From positions 26,547,023 through 26,611,022 of the forward strand of contig CAXKWD010000007.1 of assembly GCA_964059195.1 (NCBI GenBank): a stretch of DNA of 64,000 nt. Reading direction: 5' to 3'. Each line of letters starts with the position of its first letter. The stretch's first letter is position 1. Positions 34,686-46,329 of this stretch are shown here, in pieces. A program made the position numbers and the translations under genes. The stretch is from Ectobius pallidus (lineage: Eukaryota; Arthropoda; Insecta; Blattodea; Ectobiidae). The notes under the pieces are model-generated. The model ran no database searches, was not told the DNA's origin, and was given only the letters and a program-made list of their open reading frames with translations.

Positions 34686-35193
34686 AGTAGTTTTGTAGAA
34701 TCCGCCTATATACCACAAATGTAACAATAAGCTGAAGTTTATGAGAGAAAAATAAATGAATGAACTATGAAATAATGTGGTTTATTAAGATATTTAAAAG
34801 TAAGATTGTATATTAAGTGTATCAATTAATCTAAAATATTAAAATATCATTGAGCTCAATGAAGTCAAATTGGATAAAAATTGTCACTTATTAGATTAAA
34901 ATATAACTGGAATTAAAATATAAGCATATTTAAATACAACATTCAAATGTTGTCATAAGTCAGAGGATAACTTATTGAAATATAAGTTCTGTCAATATGT
35001 ATGTAGCTAATAGCTATCCTTATATAAACCCAATTTATTTTATTTCAATAAATTACCATAATAACTTATTATTAAATATTAATTTAACAACTTTCACCAG
35101 AACACATATTCTAAACTTTTTCTATATATTTTAATTAACTACTTTAAATTAATAAAAATTTTCTTCAATATTTAAATTTATATGAGCTTCTTT

Positions 35194-35240
<47 letters not shown>

Positions 35241-35937
35241 ATATTCATTTTAGGTATGACTGATGATGACGCCTTGTTTCGTCGAAATGCATCTCATTCC
35301 AACGCAAACAAATAAAGCTGAAGATTATTGAGATAATTCATTACATACTACATCAAGTTCTACTTATTGTTTTAAGAAGAGGAATTTTAAGCAGATTATA
35401 ATTAACCTTTTTACTGTATAAATTAACATTGGATCTTTTAATATCAATAACCATAGTATCCAAGAAGAAAGAAGGAAGTGTACCTTTTTTAAACTTCGAT
35501 TAACCTAACTAGGAAGAAGAACTATACATAGTATTAAACGGTTGTTTTTTATAATAGTGATAGTTACACCATCAAAAGAGGAAGTGAGCAAAGGCTAACT
35601 GTATAAAAGACATAAGTTACTTACATATTGACAGAACTTATATTTCAATAAGTTATCCTCTGACTTATGACAACATTTGAATGTTTTATTTAAATATGCT
35701 TATATTTTAATTCCAGTTATATTTTAATCTAATAAGTGACAATTTTTATCCAATTTGACTTCATTGAGCTCAATGATATTTTAATATTTTAGATTAATTG
35801 ATACACCTAATATACAATCTTACTTTTAAATATCTTAATAAACCACATTATTTCATAGTTCATTCATTTATTTTTCTCTCATAAACTTCAGCTTATTGTT
35901 ACATTTGTGGTATATAGGCGGATTCTACAAAACTACT
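34686..35937. repeat. 1.25-kb hairpin with about 318-base inverted arms
   Basis: 34686-35003 and 35621-35937 are inverted copies with few differences; shared phrases include gtagttttgtagaatccgcc, ttcattgagctcaatgaag and taagtcagaggataactta. The loop (35004-35620) contains a TA microsatellite at 35198-35237 and a short motif ctgatga...gaaa at 35260-35287. Neither arm encodes a protein. It interrupts repeat E without a clear TSD. Confidence 0.9.
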
Positions 35938-36036
35938 ATATATTATACCACAGGAAAAATGAAACTAATTAATTACATACATTACATTACAACTTGTTCA
36001 TTGCAAATCAGACAGGGGCGGTAAAAGGCTGTAGAT

Positions 36037-36500
36037 ATGCAGTCGTGTGACTTTGTGACGTTTCCCCCTTCATTCATTTCACCAGCACTCTCCACTTCAA
36101 CTTCCTTTGCCCCGTCATTATCATCCCGTTCCCCTTTACTGGTTTTCGGGCCAGCTCCTGCTGCGGGCCTCCATCGTCCAGTCCCATTGTCTTGTGGTCA
36201 AGAGTTGCTGGTGGTGTACCGTGCCTTTGGGGCTCTCAGAGGTACCCTGGGTTAGTGGCGCACGTCAGGGTGTGCCGCGCCCTTGGGGCTCTTGTACGAG
36301 GGACCCTGGGTACGGTGCACGTGGAGTGGTACCTGGTCCTTGTTGGATGTAGGGGAGCTCCGTAGGGGCTCGCGGTGGAGTCTGTTGACAGGGGGCCTTA
36401 GGGCATGCACATCATTCCGTCTCCTAGGGGGTGCACAATGGTTCCGCTTATGTGGACTGCGCGTGAGCCCATCAGGGCTCAGCCCCTGAGCCGACAAGAC
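36037..36500 (+). other. GC-rich unclassified segment
   Basis: It is markedly richer in G and C than the neighbours, with loosely repeated phrases (tggggctct, taccctgggt, gtaccgtgc). Overlapping ORFs on both strands have no recognisable domain; such overlaps are expected of GC-rich repeats. It is possibly the body of another SINE or a minisatellite. No TSD found. Confidence 0.5.
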
Positions 36501-36696
36501 AAGACAAGTTACCTAGCAAAGACTTTAAGACAGTAATCAAGCAAAATTACAGGTGGACACAAATATACTAATAGAGGAACAAATGCCTACAGGCAGGTAA
36601 GTTTTACGAACAAATAACTTGAGGTAAGTTCGTCAAGTTGGAGGAAATCTAGCAGTCTCCAAGTCTCTCAAAACGCCACTGGAAGGAGCTGATCCG

Positions 36697-36765
36697 TGGC
36701 GTTACACCCCTGAAGGGACAAGGCCTATCACCCGACCGCTGCGTTATCTACTATAGGCAGACGAG
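36697..36765 (-). repeat. SINE-A 3' fragment
   Basis: gtggcgttacacccctgaag, ggacaaggcctatcaccc, gaccgctgcgttatctac matches the 3' part of SINE-A (compare 4888-4950). The rest of the element is missing. Confidence 0.75.
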
Positions 36766-37144
36766 GCATGCAAGGACTCGCAAAATGCCTTACCGTGAGC
36801 CGGAGGAATGTTGTGACAGGATTCGAATCCTAACTTGCCTGAAAGACACGTGTTCTGTCCGAAAAGTTAAGGATGGCTCAACTTCTAAGAATCAAAAGTT
36901 CCTCCACGGCCTGATAATAAGCCGTGATGGGAAAAGTACAAAAAAAGGTAACTGGGCTGAATTACACTTACGTTAGAGATAGTTTACTTAATTACAGTTT
37001 TTTTCAAAAAGTAATCAGTAAAATTACAATTGCAATTACCGTACCTAAAAATTCCTTGTTTTTTGTTTTGGGTACAAGGCCATAAAATGTTAAGCCATTA
37101 AGTGGTAAAGTTGCTTGGGATGTTACCAACTCTCAAATTATTAA

Positions 37145-37458
37145 CTAACTCCGTGGCGAAAATATCCCAGAAGGAACAAGGCCTACCACCCGACCGCTGC
37201 ATCAAGTACCATAGGCAGACGGTAGGATTGGGGCATGTGGTCAGCATGCTGACACCCACGGCCGTTAATGGTGGTTTCCATGACCGGAGCCGCTACTTTT
37301 CTATCAAGTAGCTCCTCAATTTGAATCACGAGGCTGAGTGCACCCCTACCAGACCTCCCTATCTCAGAAAAATCCGAGGACGTAGGCCTACCGAGAATCG
37401 GACCCGGGCCGACGGATCTGTAGTCAGCGACGCTAACCACAAGACCTCACCGGCGGTC
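37145..37458 (-). mobile_element. SINE-A, full-length copy
   Basis: A perfect 13-bp TSD, ctcaaattattaa, flanks it at 37132-37144 and 37459-37471. The minus-strand head near 37458 has the A-box-like tggttagcgtc and B box (gggtccgattctc, one base off consensus). The body contains the same ggccgttaatggtggtttcc block as 4871-5160. It is longer than the first copy by some internal bases. Overlapping ORFs are by-products. Confidence 0.92.
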
Positions 37459-37471
37459 CTCAAATTATTAA

Positions 37472-38599
37472 TGAACAAAAAAAACATAAATACCAATATT
37501 TTCAGACACATTGAGTAACTTTTAGTTAATATTACTTCTAATTTGGATATTAGTTGCAAAAACAGTAAGAAGGACGATTAGAGCAAGCGAGAATGATACT
37601 ACTACTATGATTAATAAAATGTAACGATTACAATTTTATTTCCAGAAGTTTATTACAAGTAAAAATTACATTTTTTTTTAAAGTAACGTTTACAAGTAAA
37701 TGGAACCAAAGAAGGAATTGTTACATGTAACCTGATTACTTTTACTCAATTAGGCCTACTTCCCATCACAGACTTAACTTATACTTTAAATCCTTTATGC
37801 CTTATTTACACTTTATTAGATTAACCTTAAATCTCAACGAATTGGATAACTGTGCCCTGTACTTTGTCTTATCAGTCCTCTTGTGCGATTCCTGACGTCT
37901 TTTAACAAAGGTTGTTTTTCTGCACAGCGTTCAATAAAATTACTGTTGCAGATGGCGCCTGTGTGAAAGCCGACTTGTGTGTTCTAGGAGTTTTGTGCCA
38001 GATAGCATCCAATCCGAAAATTCCTGGCTGAATGTTTCATAAATAATCCTCCAGAAAATTCCGGATTGGCTGCTACTCTGGATTCCAAGTTAGCTGGGCG
38101 GTAGGTCCATTTTCCATGTAGGCCTACTGTTGTGGCCTACTGTTGGAAAGAGAATGAGTTTCGTGTCTGGATGCCACCTGAAAAGCAATGTTCCTTCCAA
38201 AGTTGTTTGTGCAATAGTTTAACTTTTTAAGGGAGACATAAACCACTGCCGCTAATAAAAACACACACAATGCTTATTATTTTCTTCTTAGAATATACTT
38301 TCTGTTGCACTGCTGTGAAGACTTAGGCCAATGTAGAGATATTACCTTTAACATAAGAGCTTGTTACTTGTGTGATGGCCTAATAATAAACACTCACAGC
38401 CATTTTACTCTATAATAAGAGCTGGGAAATCATAAACGTTATAATAATATAATATTTATTGTCAAGCATAAATTTACATACATTAGTACTCGCATCCCTG
38501 ATGTAGCGTAGGCTATTTACAGAATGTAATAAAGACAAAAAACAAACCCAAGCATAAAACAAACAAGAAACTATACACAACAAAACAAAATAAAACGGA
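37472..38599. other. No supported gene
   Basis: AT-rich; no ORF with recognised domain, no TIR/TSD pair. Around 37620-37740 and 36960-37050 related short phrases about acaattac/gtaacgatta recur, too weak to annotate. Confidence 0.5.
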
Positions 38600-40721
38600 A
38601 TAAAATTCCGCTAAAACCTAGTAGCAAATGGCCCAGATTAGGCACTCTTGACGGATCCCTCCCATATTGTTTTCACTCTGAAAAGGTATTTTCCTATTTC
38701 GCTGAGGATTTCAGCCTTATCTGTATTAATCATTTTTATATAAACAATATCTTCATTAATATTACTAAAATAAGATTCTAGCAACTGTTTCCTAAACTTA
38801 CTACTCCTGTTGCATTCAATCAAAATATGTTTGGCATCCTCCCTCAGATTACACAAGGGCAGATGCCTTTTTTGCGATTCCTCTTCTGCCTTTTAGTTTC
38901 CATATCCCTAACCTCCACCAAGCAATTCCTACCCTTTCTTTAAAGTCACATACTTCAACATATTTTTCTTTACCCCATCTGGTTTTCATGTCTATGTAAA
39001 ATACAAGAGATCTCTTTTCTTCTAAGCTCTGTGATAATATTTGTCTTTCTACATCATTACATCTTCTCTTCACAATTGTATACAGTGAATTTCCATGTGT
39101 ATGTTGATTTAACCATAACCATATGAGACCTAGTCGAAAAAAACTCCTCCTTAATTTTATTTAACCAATTGTTCTGAAAGCTATTGTTGTTGAGAAAGCT
39201 GAAACATTCATATAAAATACTGTCAGAGTTTTGCTGTTTAATACGGTTTAAGTATTTCAATATTCTGCACATTATTCTACCCCTATTACTTTCAATTCCT
39301 AATTCGTATCTGGCCGCCCCATTTGCTGAATTAAGAGGGGCTCCGAGTACTTTCTTAGAGAATCGAGACAGTATGGTGTCTACAGTTACCCAAGCTTATT
39401 CGATTCCCCAGATCTCGATGTCATAACAAATTTTTGAATCCACTAAAGCATTTTCCACCCAAAATCTTAGTCTATTGGCTAAAATCCCTGTGTACACTTT
39501 ACTAAGACAGGGGAGGAGAGGGATCCCCCTGTATTTAGTTGGATCGTTGGCACTGCCTGTTCCTTTGAAAATAGGTTGAACCAAGGCAGTTTTCCACATC
39601 TCGGGAAATTTACCAGATATTTTAATTTTGTTAAATATGTTCGTACTTAATTAATTTCTGTTGGAGCAAAGTACTTTAAAACAAATTTGGAGGAAATCCA
39701 TCGATCCCCGCAGCTTTATTGCATCTTATAGTTCTAACATATTTGATTAGTTCATCGCTAGAAAAATCTGTATCCAACTCATTTATAAAATTAATTCTAA
39801 CCACTTCAATTTTCAATTCCTCGGCAATATTTCTAAAATTCAGTAAATCATTATAATATTGTTCCCACCTGCTAGGTGAGATCTCACATTTGATTGACCT
39901 ATTATTTATATTACCCCTTAAAAATCTCCACAAGGAGGTAACATCATTATTAGCTAATAGTTGGTTAATTTTCCTGGATTCATTTACTGCAAAACTGCTT
40001 TTTTTCTTGATTAGTAGTAGTCCAGTCAATGAATGCTCAAAAAGAGGTGTAGAGGGAAATGGAAGGAACACAATTTTTGACTTTGGGACTTTGTCTGGAC
40101 TAGTTAGGAGGTGAACATACTAAAAGTCCCCACTCCTAGGAGGTGAGCGGGGGGCAGGGGGGCCCTTAGAAGTTCCCTTTTTTCGGTTTTTCGCTTATAT
40201 CTCGGAAACTAAGGGTCCTACCGATAAGATCTTTCTATACAAAATTAAAGATGACAAAATGCTCCACAAGGTTGATCCTTTTCATTTTTTCGCTATCTCG
40301 CCTAGTTTCCGAGATATCTGCGCTCAAAATTAGCTAATTTTGAAAAAAATAAAATTGCCTCGCGTTTCTTGCCTTATTTCGTTAGCTAACTCTTTGGCCC
40401 TTCGTCCTACGAAAACGTCATATAGAAGGAAGTTGTAGAGCATTAAATTTCCTTCAAGCATATGTAATAGTTTACTTTTTATCTTCAACCGTTCAAAAGT
40501 TAAAGCAATTTTAACTTTATGTGTAAATTCCGGAATTTTGCAGAAAAACTTAACTTTCGTATTTTCCATTATTTCACTGCTCTAACTCTGTATACAAGCC
40601 AATATTACGTATTTATATATATATAAATAGTATGTACTATGTATATAAGTTGTACATAAACGAATCAATATATATATATGTATTTTGTAATATATTTTCA
40701 AGAAATATATATGCTTATGTA

Positions 40722-40985
40722 TAGTCCATTCAGTGATTGAATGAATAGATGGAAATGGAAGGAACACGGTTTTTTACTTTGGGTCTTTGTTTGGACTAGT
40801 TAGAAGTTAAACATACTAAAAGTCCCCACTCCTAGGAGGTGAGCGGGGGGCAGGGGGTTCCGTAGAAGGTCCCTTTTTTCGGGTTTTAGCTAATATATAT
40901 ATGGATCGTAGCGTTAATACCACTCTATACAAAATTAAACCTGATAAAATGTTCCATCAAGACTGATTCCTTTCACTTTTTCGGT
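40722..40985 (+). repeat. Extra partial copy of the long-TIR terminus
   Basis: From 40722 (tagtccattcagtg) the first 260 bases of the left TIR are repeated in the same orientation, including ccactcctaggaggtgagcg, then diverge near the tatctcgcacagttta block. It directly follows the left TIR, so the left side has two termini in tandem and the right side only one. It could be the remains of a second insertion or a terminal duplication. Confidence 0.8.
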
Positions 40986-41122
40986 ATCTCGCACAGTTTA
41001 TTTTAAACTTGTATGTGATCGGGAATTAATTTTCAAGAATAACAACTTTTTTTTCTAGAGTTTGAAAATAAGTATCAAACTGTCTCTAGAAAGAGCTCAA
41101 TCCAACTATCAAAGATGTACGT

Positions 41123-42419
41123 GTGACATACTTTGACATTGTTATAGACGGAGGACTTCTCCTGCACAAAGTTATTTGGCAAAGAGGTTCCACGACATCT
41201 GCCATTTGTGATGGAAACGTCAATTTTATGAACAGTCACTATCGTGGAAGGAGTTGCACTGTAGTGTTTGATGGGTACACGAGCTCATCCTCAAGTACAA
41301 AGGTCGCTGAGCAGCAAAGGCGGTACCGTCTCAGCAAGTCAGCCGACATACATTTCAATCAGTAGACAGTCATAACTGCGAAGCAGGAAGACTTCCTGTC
41401 AAATTTCTACAACAAAAGTCTGCTGATTAACATGCTGGAAGTCACACTACAGGCACATGGAGTCAGAACCCTGCAAGCACGGAATGATGTGGATGTCCTC
41501 ATTGTAGATATGGCTATGGAGTTGTCACATACCACCGCTGTTGCAGTTATTGGTGAGGATGTCGACCTAATAGTCCTGTTGATGGCCAAAACATAAATTA
41601 TGACCAGAACATAATTTCTGTCAAGCCTGGGCGTAGAAACATAAAACCTACATTGTTTTCTACCCAGGGGCTGCGAGACATAGCCTACTATTTCTACATG
41701 TCTTCACTGGGTGCGATACCACCTCAGCAGCCTTCTGAAAGAGTAAGCTGGGATTTATCAAACTGTATTTGAAGTCTCCAGATATCCAGGGAACTGCTGC
41801 AGTTTTCTTAGACCCTTCCTCAACCAAGGATGATGTAGAGGAAGCTAGGGAAAAGTGTATTTTGAGGTGGTACGGGGCCCCACCTAAAGAGAAATCTCTA
41901 AACGCTTACCGTTACCAATCCTATGTAAAATCGGTAGCCAATATCAAACCAGACATCTCGTCCCTCCCACCAACTGAGGGGGCAGCGAAACAACATTCTG
42001 AGGGCATATCACAAAGTCGAGATGTGATTGGGACATTAGCTGCCTCCTCAGATGTATGGGTGGGAGTTAACTAACAAATTTCTAACCCCGGTACACAGTG
42101 AGCACCAGGCTGCACTGGATGATATATTAATTTTTTTTGTCGGTGCACAAAGGATTGTGCCACCACCAAATGCGGATGCAGAAAGGCATCTCTCAAGTGT
42201 TCCCCTGCGTGCCAAAACTGCCAGGGGAACAGTCTTAATGGGGGTCCCCTCTTGGAAAATGAGGATGAAGAACTCGACATCGATCCTCTGCCAGTTATCC
42301 TAGAAGATGTATCCCCTTTCTCAATGGATGAAGAAGAAAACGAAGCAGAATTATACCCAGGACCAAGTTACCATGACGCGGAAGGACCCTCCTGCTCCAA
42401 GAGAGTCAGGAATTTATAA
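41123..42419 (+). pseudogene. XPG/PIN-like nuclease with Cys-rich C-terminus, broken
   Basis: The first block starts FDIVIDGGLLLHKVIWQRG and contains TVVFDGY and RRYRL, resembling the first acidic site of XPG/FEN1-PIN nucleases. After one in-frame stop the same frame continues FLSNFYNKSLLINML, ARNDVDVLIVDMAMEL and VAVIGEDVDLIVLL, resembling the second acidic cluster (D.D and GEDxDL). Later blocks, in shifted frames, include GLRDIAYYF, GCDTTSAAF, LRWYGAPP and LNAYRYQSY. Near 42142-42221 comes a cluster of ten Cys in CxxxC, CxC, CxxxC and CxxC spacing (TSO1/CRC-like in look), then an acidic tail and a stop at 42417-42419. Overall about 430 codons with at least two frameshifts. No DDE domain was seen. 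Confidence 0.6.
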
Positions 42420-43850
42420 TTATTAATGCTGTTCAATTGTACTATAAGGTGTAAATATATTATTAAAGTAAATGTAACACAGTTTCAAGAAACATTTACG
42501 AGTTAATGTGTTAATAAAAAAAGTTATGTACAAATTGTTGTTGACTCTGGAATCATCCTACCCCATCCTACCCTAGTGCCTTTGCGGAGCGAATGTATAG
42601 TTAATATAGGCCTATATATTATATTAACTGTACATTATATATTATATACATTGTATATTGCCTATGTAGAGGGTAATTATGGCTCCTAAATAACAATAAA
42701 GATTCGTCAATCCTCGATAAATTGTCAATTTTGAGTATTATCAAAAATTTCCATAATATATTATAGTAATTGTATTTCTCTGGGGTAAATGATGGAGCTC
42801 TCAAAGTGGTTCCACTAGGTTCGGGGTTCGAAATTAGTAAACGACACCAAACAATATTACTTTTGAAGAACACCATATATACTTGAAAATATATTATAAA
42901 TACATAGCCTATATATACACATAATTTCTTTATGTGCCATTTATATATAATACATACTATTTATACATATAAATATATATAATACATATATATTGGATTT
43001 TATATAGAGTTTCAGCAGTGGAAGAACGTAAAATACCAAAGTTAAGTTTTTCTGCAAAATCCCGGAATTTACACATAGAGTTAAAACTGCTCTACCTTTT
43101 GAACGGTTGAAGATAAAACGTAAACTGACATACATTCTTGAAGGCAATTTAATGTTCTAAGACTTCCTTCCTCATGAATTTTTTGTAGGACGAAGGGCCG
43201 AAGAATTAGCTAACGAAATAAGGCGAAAAACGCGAGGAAATTTTATTTTTTTCAAAATTAGCTAATTTTGAGCGCAGATATCTCGGAAACTAGGCGAGAT
43301 AGCGAAAAAATGAATTAAATCAATCTTGTGGAGCATTTTATCAAATTTAATTTTGTTTAGAAGGGTCTTATCGCTAGGACCCATAGTTCCCGAGATATAA
43401 GCGAAAAACCGAAAAAAGGGACCTTCTAAGGGCCCCCCTGCCCCCCGCTCACCTCCTAGGAGTGGGGACTTTTAGTATGTTTATCTCCTTACTAGTCCAA
43501 ATAAAGTCCCAAAGTCAAAAATTGTGTTCCTTCCATTTCCCTCTACAACTTTTCATTGACTGGACTATAGGCCCTTATAATGGGATCTAGCTTTGACGTA
43601 CTTGACCTTATCATCTATATTTCCAGAGTGTTTAAATACTGCCCAAGCACTTTTAACTGCTTTCCTAAAGGCAGAACATTCCTACACTATCTTGCAACTT
43701 AAATGAAAATTCCTCTTTGAGTTCGTCTTTCCATTTATAAATAACTGGTATTTCATTATTTCATAAACGTTCATGGTACACCATACTGTATGACGGCTAG
43801 GTCCATACCGCTGGAGTTACATTCTACATTTTTAAACAGTTTTATAGGCA

Positions 43851-45381
43851 TTTAAAACATTACTCTGTTATTTACAGGAAAGTAGGCTACATATTTAGGC
43901 CTAACTATTTTACATCTACTGTAGGCCTATGTGTAAACTTATTTATTGGGATTCAAAATTGTCGTTTAGCACAATAGGTGGATTAAGATGTCTGGCGGCT
44001 GTTTAAGAGGATGACCATAACAAGTAAAGAAATCTGCATGCCGCTTATTGGGATCACTTCGGGATGCAGCTATTTTTATATTATTGACCGACTGATAACA
44101 ATAGCCGAAATAATTAATTAATTATTCAAACATAAGTTAATATACTACAAAAAACAGAACTAAACGCTATTTATTCATAAGATGATATGGAACTGTGAAT
44201 CACTCATAATACAGTATCAGACTGCAAGTAACTATTTTTTCCACTAGTAAGAAAGTTTTTAATTCTATCTGTTTTCATTTTGGAGTCCATTAACCAAAAC
44301 TCCGTACTCACGAGTTACGAGCGTTTTTGGAAGTCTAATGACCCGTGGTGAACACCGCATACCAAAACATCTAACGCCTGTCTTTTCAAGTCTTTTCCTT
44401 TTACACTAGCCATCAATGCATGCCAGCACTGCTATTTTCATAAATCAAAAGCTGCAGCTTAAGGCTTAACTGAGGACTGAAATATGTTTTGTTGCTTAAA
44501 CGAGAAAGTTAGGTAATAACACCTCCTCGAACTGGTCATCTTGTGAGCTGGAAACAATACCTCTATTTCTAACACACAAAACAATTGAGTTAGAAATTAA
44601 GTACTTGGAAATAGAGCCGTAAAAAGGAAAATGTGATAACATAAACCGAATCTTTGATCATGATAAAGAGTATTTTCTCAATGTAGCAGTATTAATCCGT
44701 ATGGGACTTCGTAAAAGTGATAGCCTAACATTACTTGACTGGTAACATTATCCGCGATTACATTAAGCGGTGTTAACCTTATTCCCCAGCGCGTGAATCC
44801 CAAGTGACGTCTTGAAACATTTACCGATGTCATGAACTCAACTTCTAGCCTCAACGCTCCAAGCTCCAGAAGTCTCAACAGTGAAGGCAATAGAGAATGG
44901 GTTGTCGATATTGTCTTGGTATTTATTCCTTTTTATTTTCACAGCTGATTCTGCAGTAGAACCTGCAACTTGTGGAGATGTGGGAAGCTGGAGTCTCACA
45001 GATATGATTCTTCCGTAAATAAATTGACAGTCAACCAGAATATTTACAAAACAATGCAGTTGCATAGCCTATGATTTTTATGAGTAGGATACAAAAATAT
45101 TCCGAGAGGTCCGAACTTTATCTATAAATTCATGGGCAACGAAGTTGGTATGTATAAGTTGCAGGCCTACGACCAAAGGAGATATATGCGCGGTGAAGGA
45201 TTTTAGATCTCGTATAATAACAAATACAATATGAACATTAGATATTATTAGTAGGTCTATTAGCCTAACGAAGAATCATTTCAAATAAAACAGCTGTTCT
45301 TAACAGTGTTAGTAATATTCGCACGCAGCGCTACCATCGTGATATATTGTATCGCCATCGGCAATCTCGCTTACAATTATA
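43851..45381. other. No supported gene
   Basis: AT-rich; ORFs at 44678-44890 and 44838-45065 (minus) carry no recognised domain. No TE ends identified. Confidence 0.5.
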
Positions 45382-46083
45382 CAAATGCAGTGAGTCGCAC
45401 GCAAGAATTGGCCAATGACGCGGGTTTCTGCGTCGCGGCGGGCACAGCTCCGACTTCCGAGTGATCGGGTGAAATATCTACGCAAATAAAGCCGCGATCG
45501 GTGTAATGATTCAAGTTCTCACATTTACAGTTAAAATTATAATGAAAATAACCACGTACCTCATCACAAGAGATGTTGGAAATGTTCTCCTCTTGCATCC
45601 ACACAATACTGACATCTTTTTAGGAAATTTCCTTTCACGCGCGTAAGTTCAGCTTCCGAGACAGAGTTAATTTCTCTTGTGATATTGCCTTTAAGTTCTT
45701 CTAATGTATGGGAAATTGACCTAAACCCTTTATTTTTCAAGTTTCCCCATAAATATATAGTCACTTACTGTTAGAAAACTTAAAGACAATATCACAAGAG
45801 AAATGAACTCTGTCTCGGAAGCTGAACTTATGCGCGTAAAAAAATCCTAAAAAAGTGCCAGTGTTGTGTGGATGCAAGAGGAGAACATTTCCAACATCTC
45901 TTGTGATGAGGTACCGGGTTATTTTCATTTTAATTCCAACTGTAAATGTGAGAACCTGAATCATTACACCGATCACAGCTTTATTTGCGTAGATATTTCC
46001 CCCGTTCGCTCGGGAGTTGGAGCTGTGCCCGCCTCGACGCAGAACCCCGCGTCATTGGCCAACTCTTGCATGGGACTCATTGT
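45382..46083. repeat. Fold-back palindrome with ORF-bearing arms
   Basis: Left arm about 45382-45704 and right arm about 45769-46083 are inverted copies around a 64-base centre (aaattgacctaaaccctt to tagtcacttactg). Read outward from the centre (left arm on the minus strand, right arm on the plus), both arms keep an open frame beginning MWMQEENISNISCDEV and containing NCKCENLNHYTD and FICVDISP, with substitutions. I recognise no domain. The central segment also occurs once at 11153-11275. Confidence 0.85.
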
Positions 46084-46329
46084 AGCTATGCGTTTTCTTT
46101 TATGTGGTTTTACTTAGCCTTGACATGCTTAATTCTGTAAGTATTCGCAAATAGTCACAATAAATATAACTCGAGGTCGTTGCTCGTGAATTTATCGATA
46201 TCGATAAAGGGATATAAATAAAAAAAGGGAAAAATCATCCAAGTAGCCTAATTCTATTGTAACATCCTTCAGTCATATAAGTATAAACAGAAAGCGAATG
46301 AGTAAGATTTGCATTTCGGCATTACTAAG

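Larger units (their letters stand above)
32601..36036 (+). repeat. Repeat E, broken by three nested insertions
   Basis: Short pieces line up in order with 63169-63330: aaccatatgagctaata (32617-32632), then ttttggatgaaatttg and ggacaaggtgttctatcttc (33279-33341), then gagaaccgttc (about 34642), then cattacaacttgttc and the block ending ggtaaaaggctgta (35985-36036). Between the pieces lie a mariner fold-back (32633-33277), a hAT element (33342-34631) and a hairpin (34686-35937). The 63-kb copy is the near-empty version. Confidence 0.8.
40018..43567 (+). mobile_element. 3.55-kb long-TIR transposon with an XPG/PIN-like gene (possibly Academ type)
   Basis: The ends are inverted repeats of about 690 bases: 40018-40707 and 42876-43567. 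They begin tagtccagtcaatgaa, contain ccactcctaggaggtgagcg and a ttatatctcggaaacta block, and run on into TA-rich DNA. Because it sits inside a LINE reading frame, the target can be checked: TAG is present on both sides (40015-40017 and 43568-43570) and removing the element plus one TAG leaves the LINE frame open, so a 3-bp TSD is likely. The only gene is the broken one at 41123-42419. A 3-bp TSD with an XPG-type nuclease recalls the AcademX lineage, which is my inference. Confidence 0.75.
38600..43850 (-). pseudogene. Jockey/CR1-group-like LINE relic, split by a 3.55-kb transposon
   Basis: Minus-strand blocks in order: KWKDELKEEFSFKLQD (about 43740), KVKYVKARSHYKG (about 43590), interruption by the 40018-43567 element, then SSFAVNESRKINQLLANND, DVTSLWRFLRGN, IRCNKAAGIDGFPPNLF (an RT block, about 39680), WKTALVQPIFKGTGSANDP, YRGIPLLPCLSKVYTGILA, then abruptly YDIEIWG (39400), GIAWWRLGIWKLKGRRG and CNLREDAKHILIECN (38850). 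The RT core between SLLPCLSKV and YDIEIWG, including the catalytic YxDD region, is deleted, and several frameshifts are present. LINE clade not fixed. Confidence 0.85.

Noticed and set aside
36037..36497. Four overlapping ORFs in both orientations
   Set aside because: GC-rich DNA with few stops gives such overlaps; no domain and no consistent frame.
37102..37559. Several overlapping ORFs on both strands, similar to one at 59037-59246
   Set aside because: They translate the SINE-A body; the similarity between them is repeat homology.
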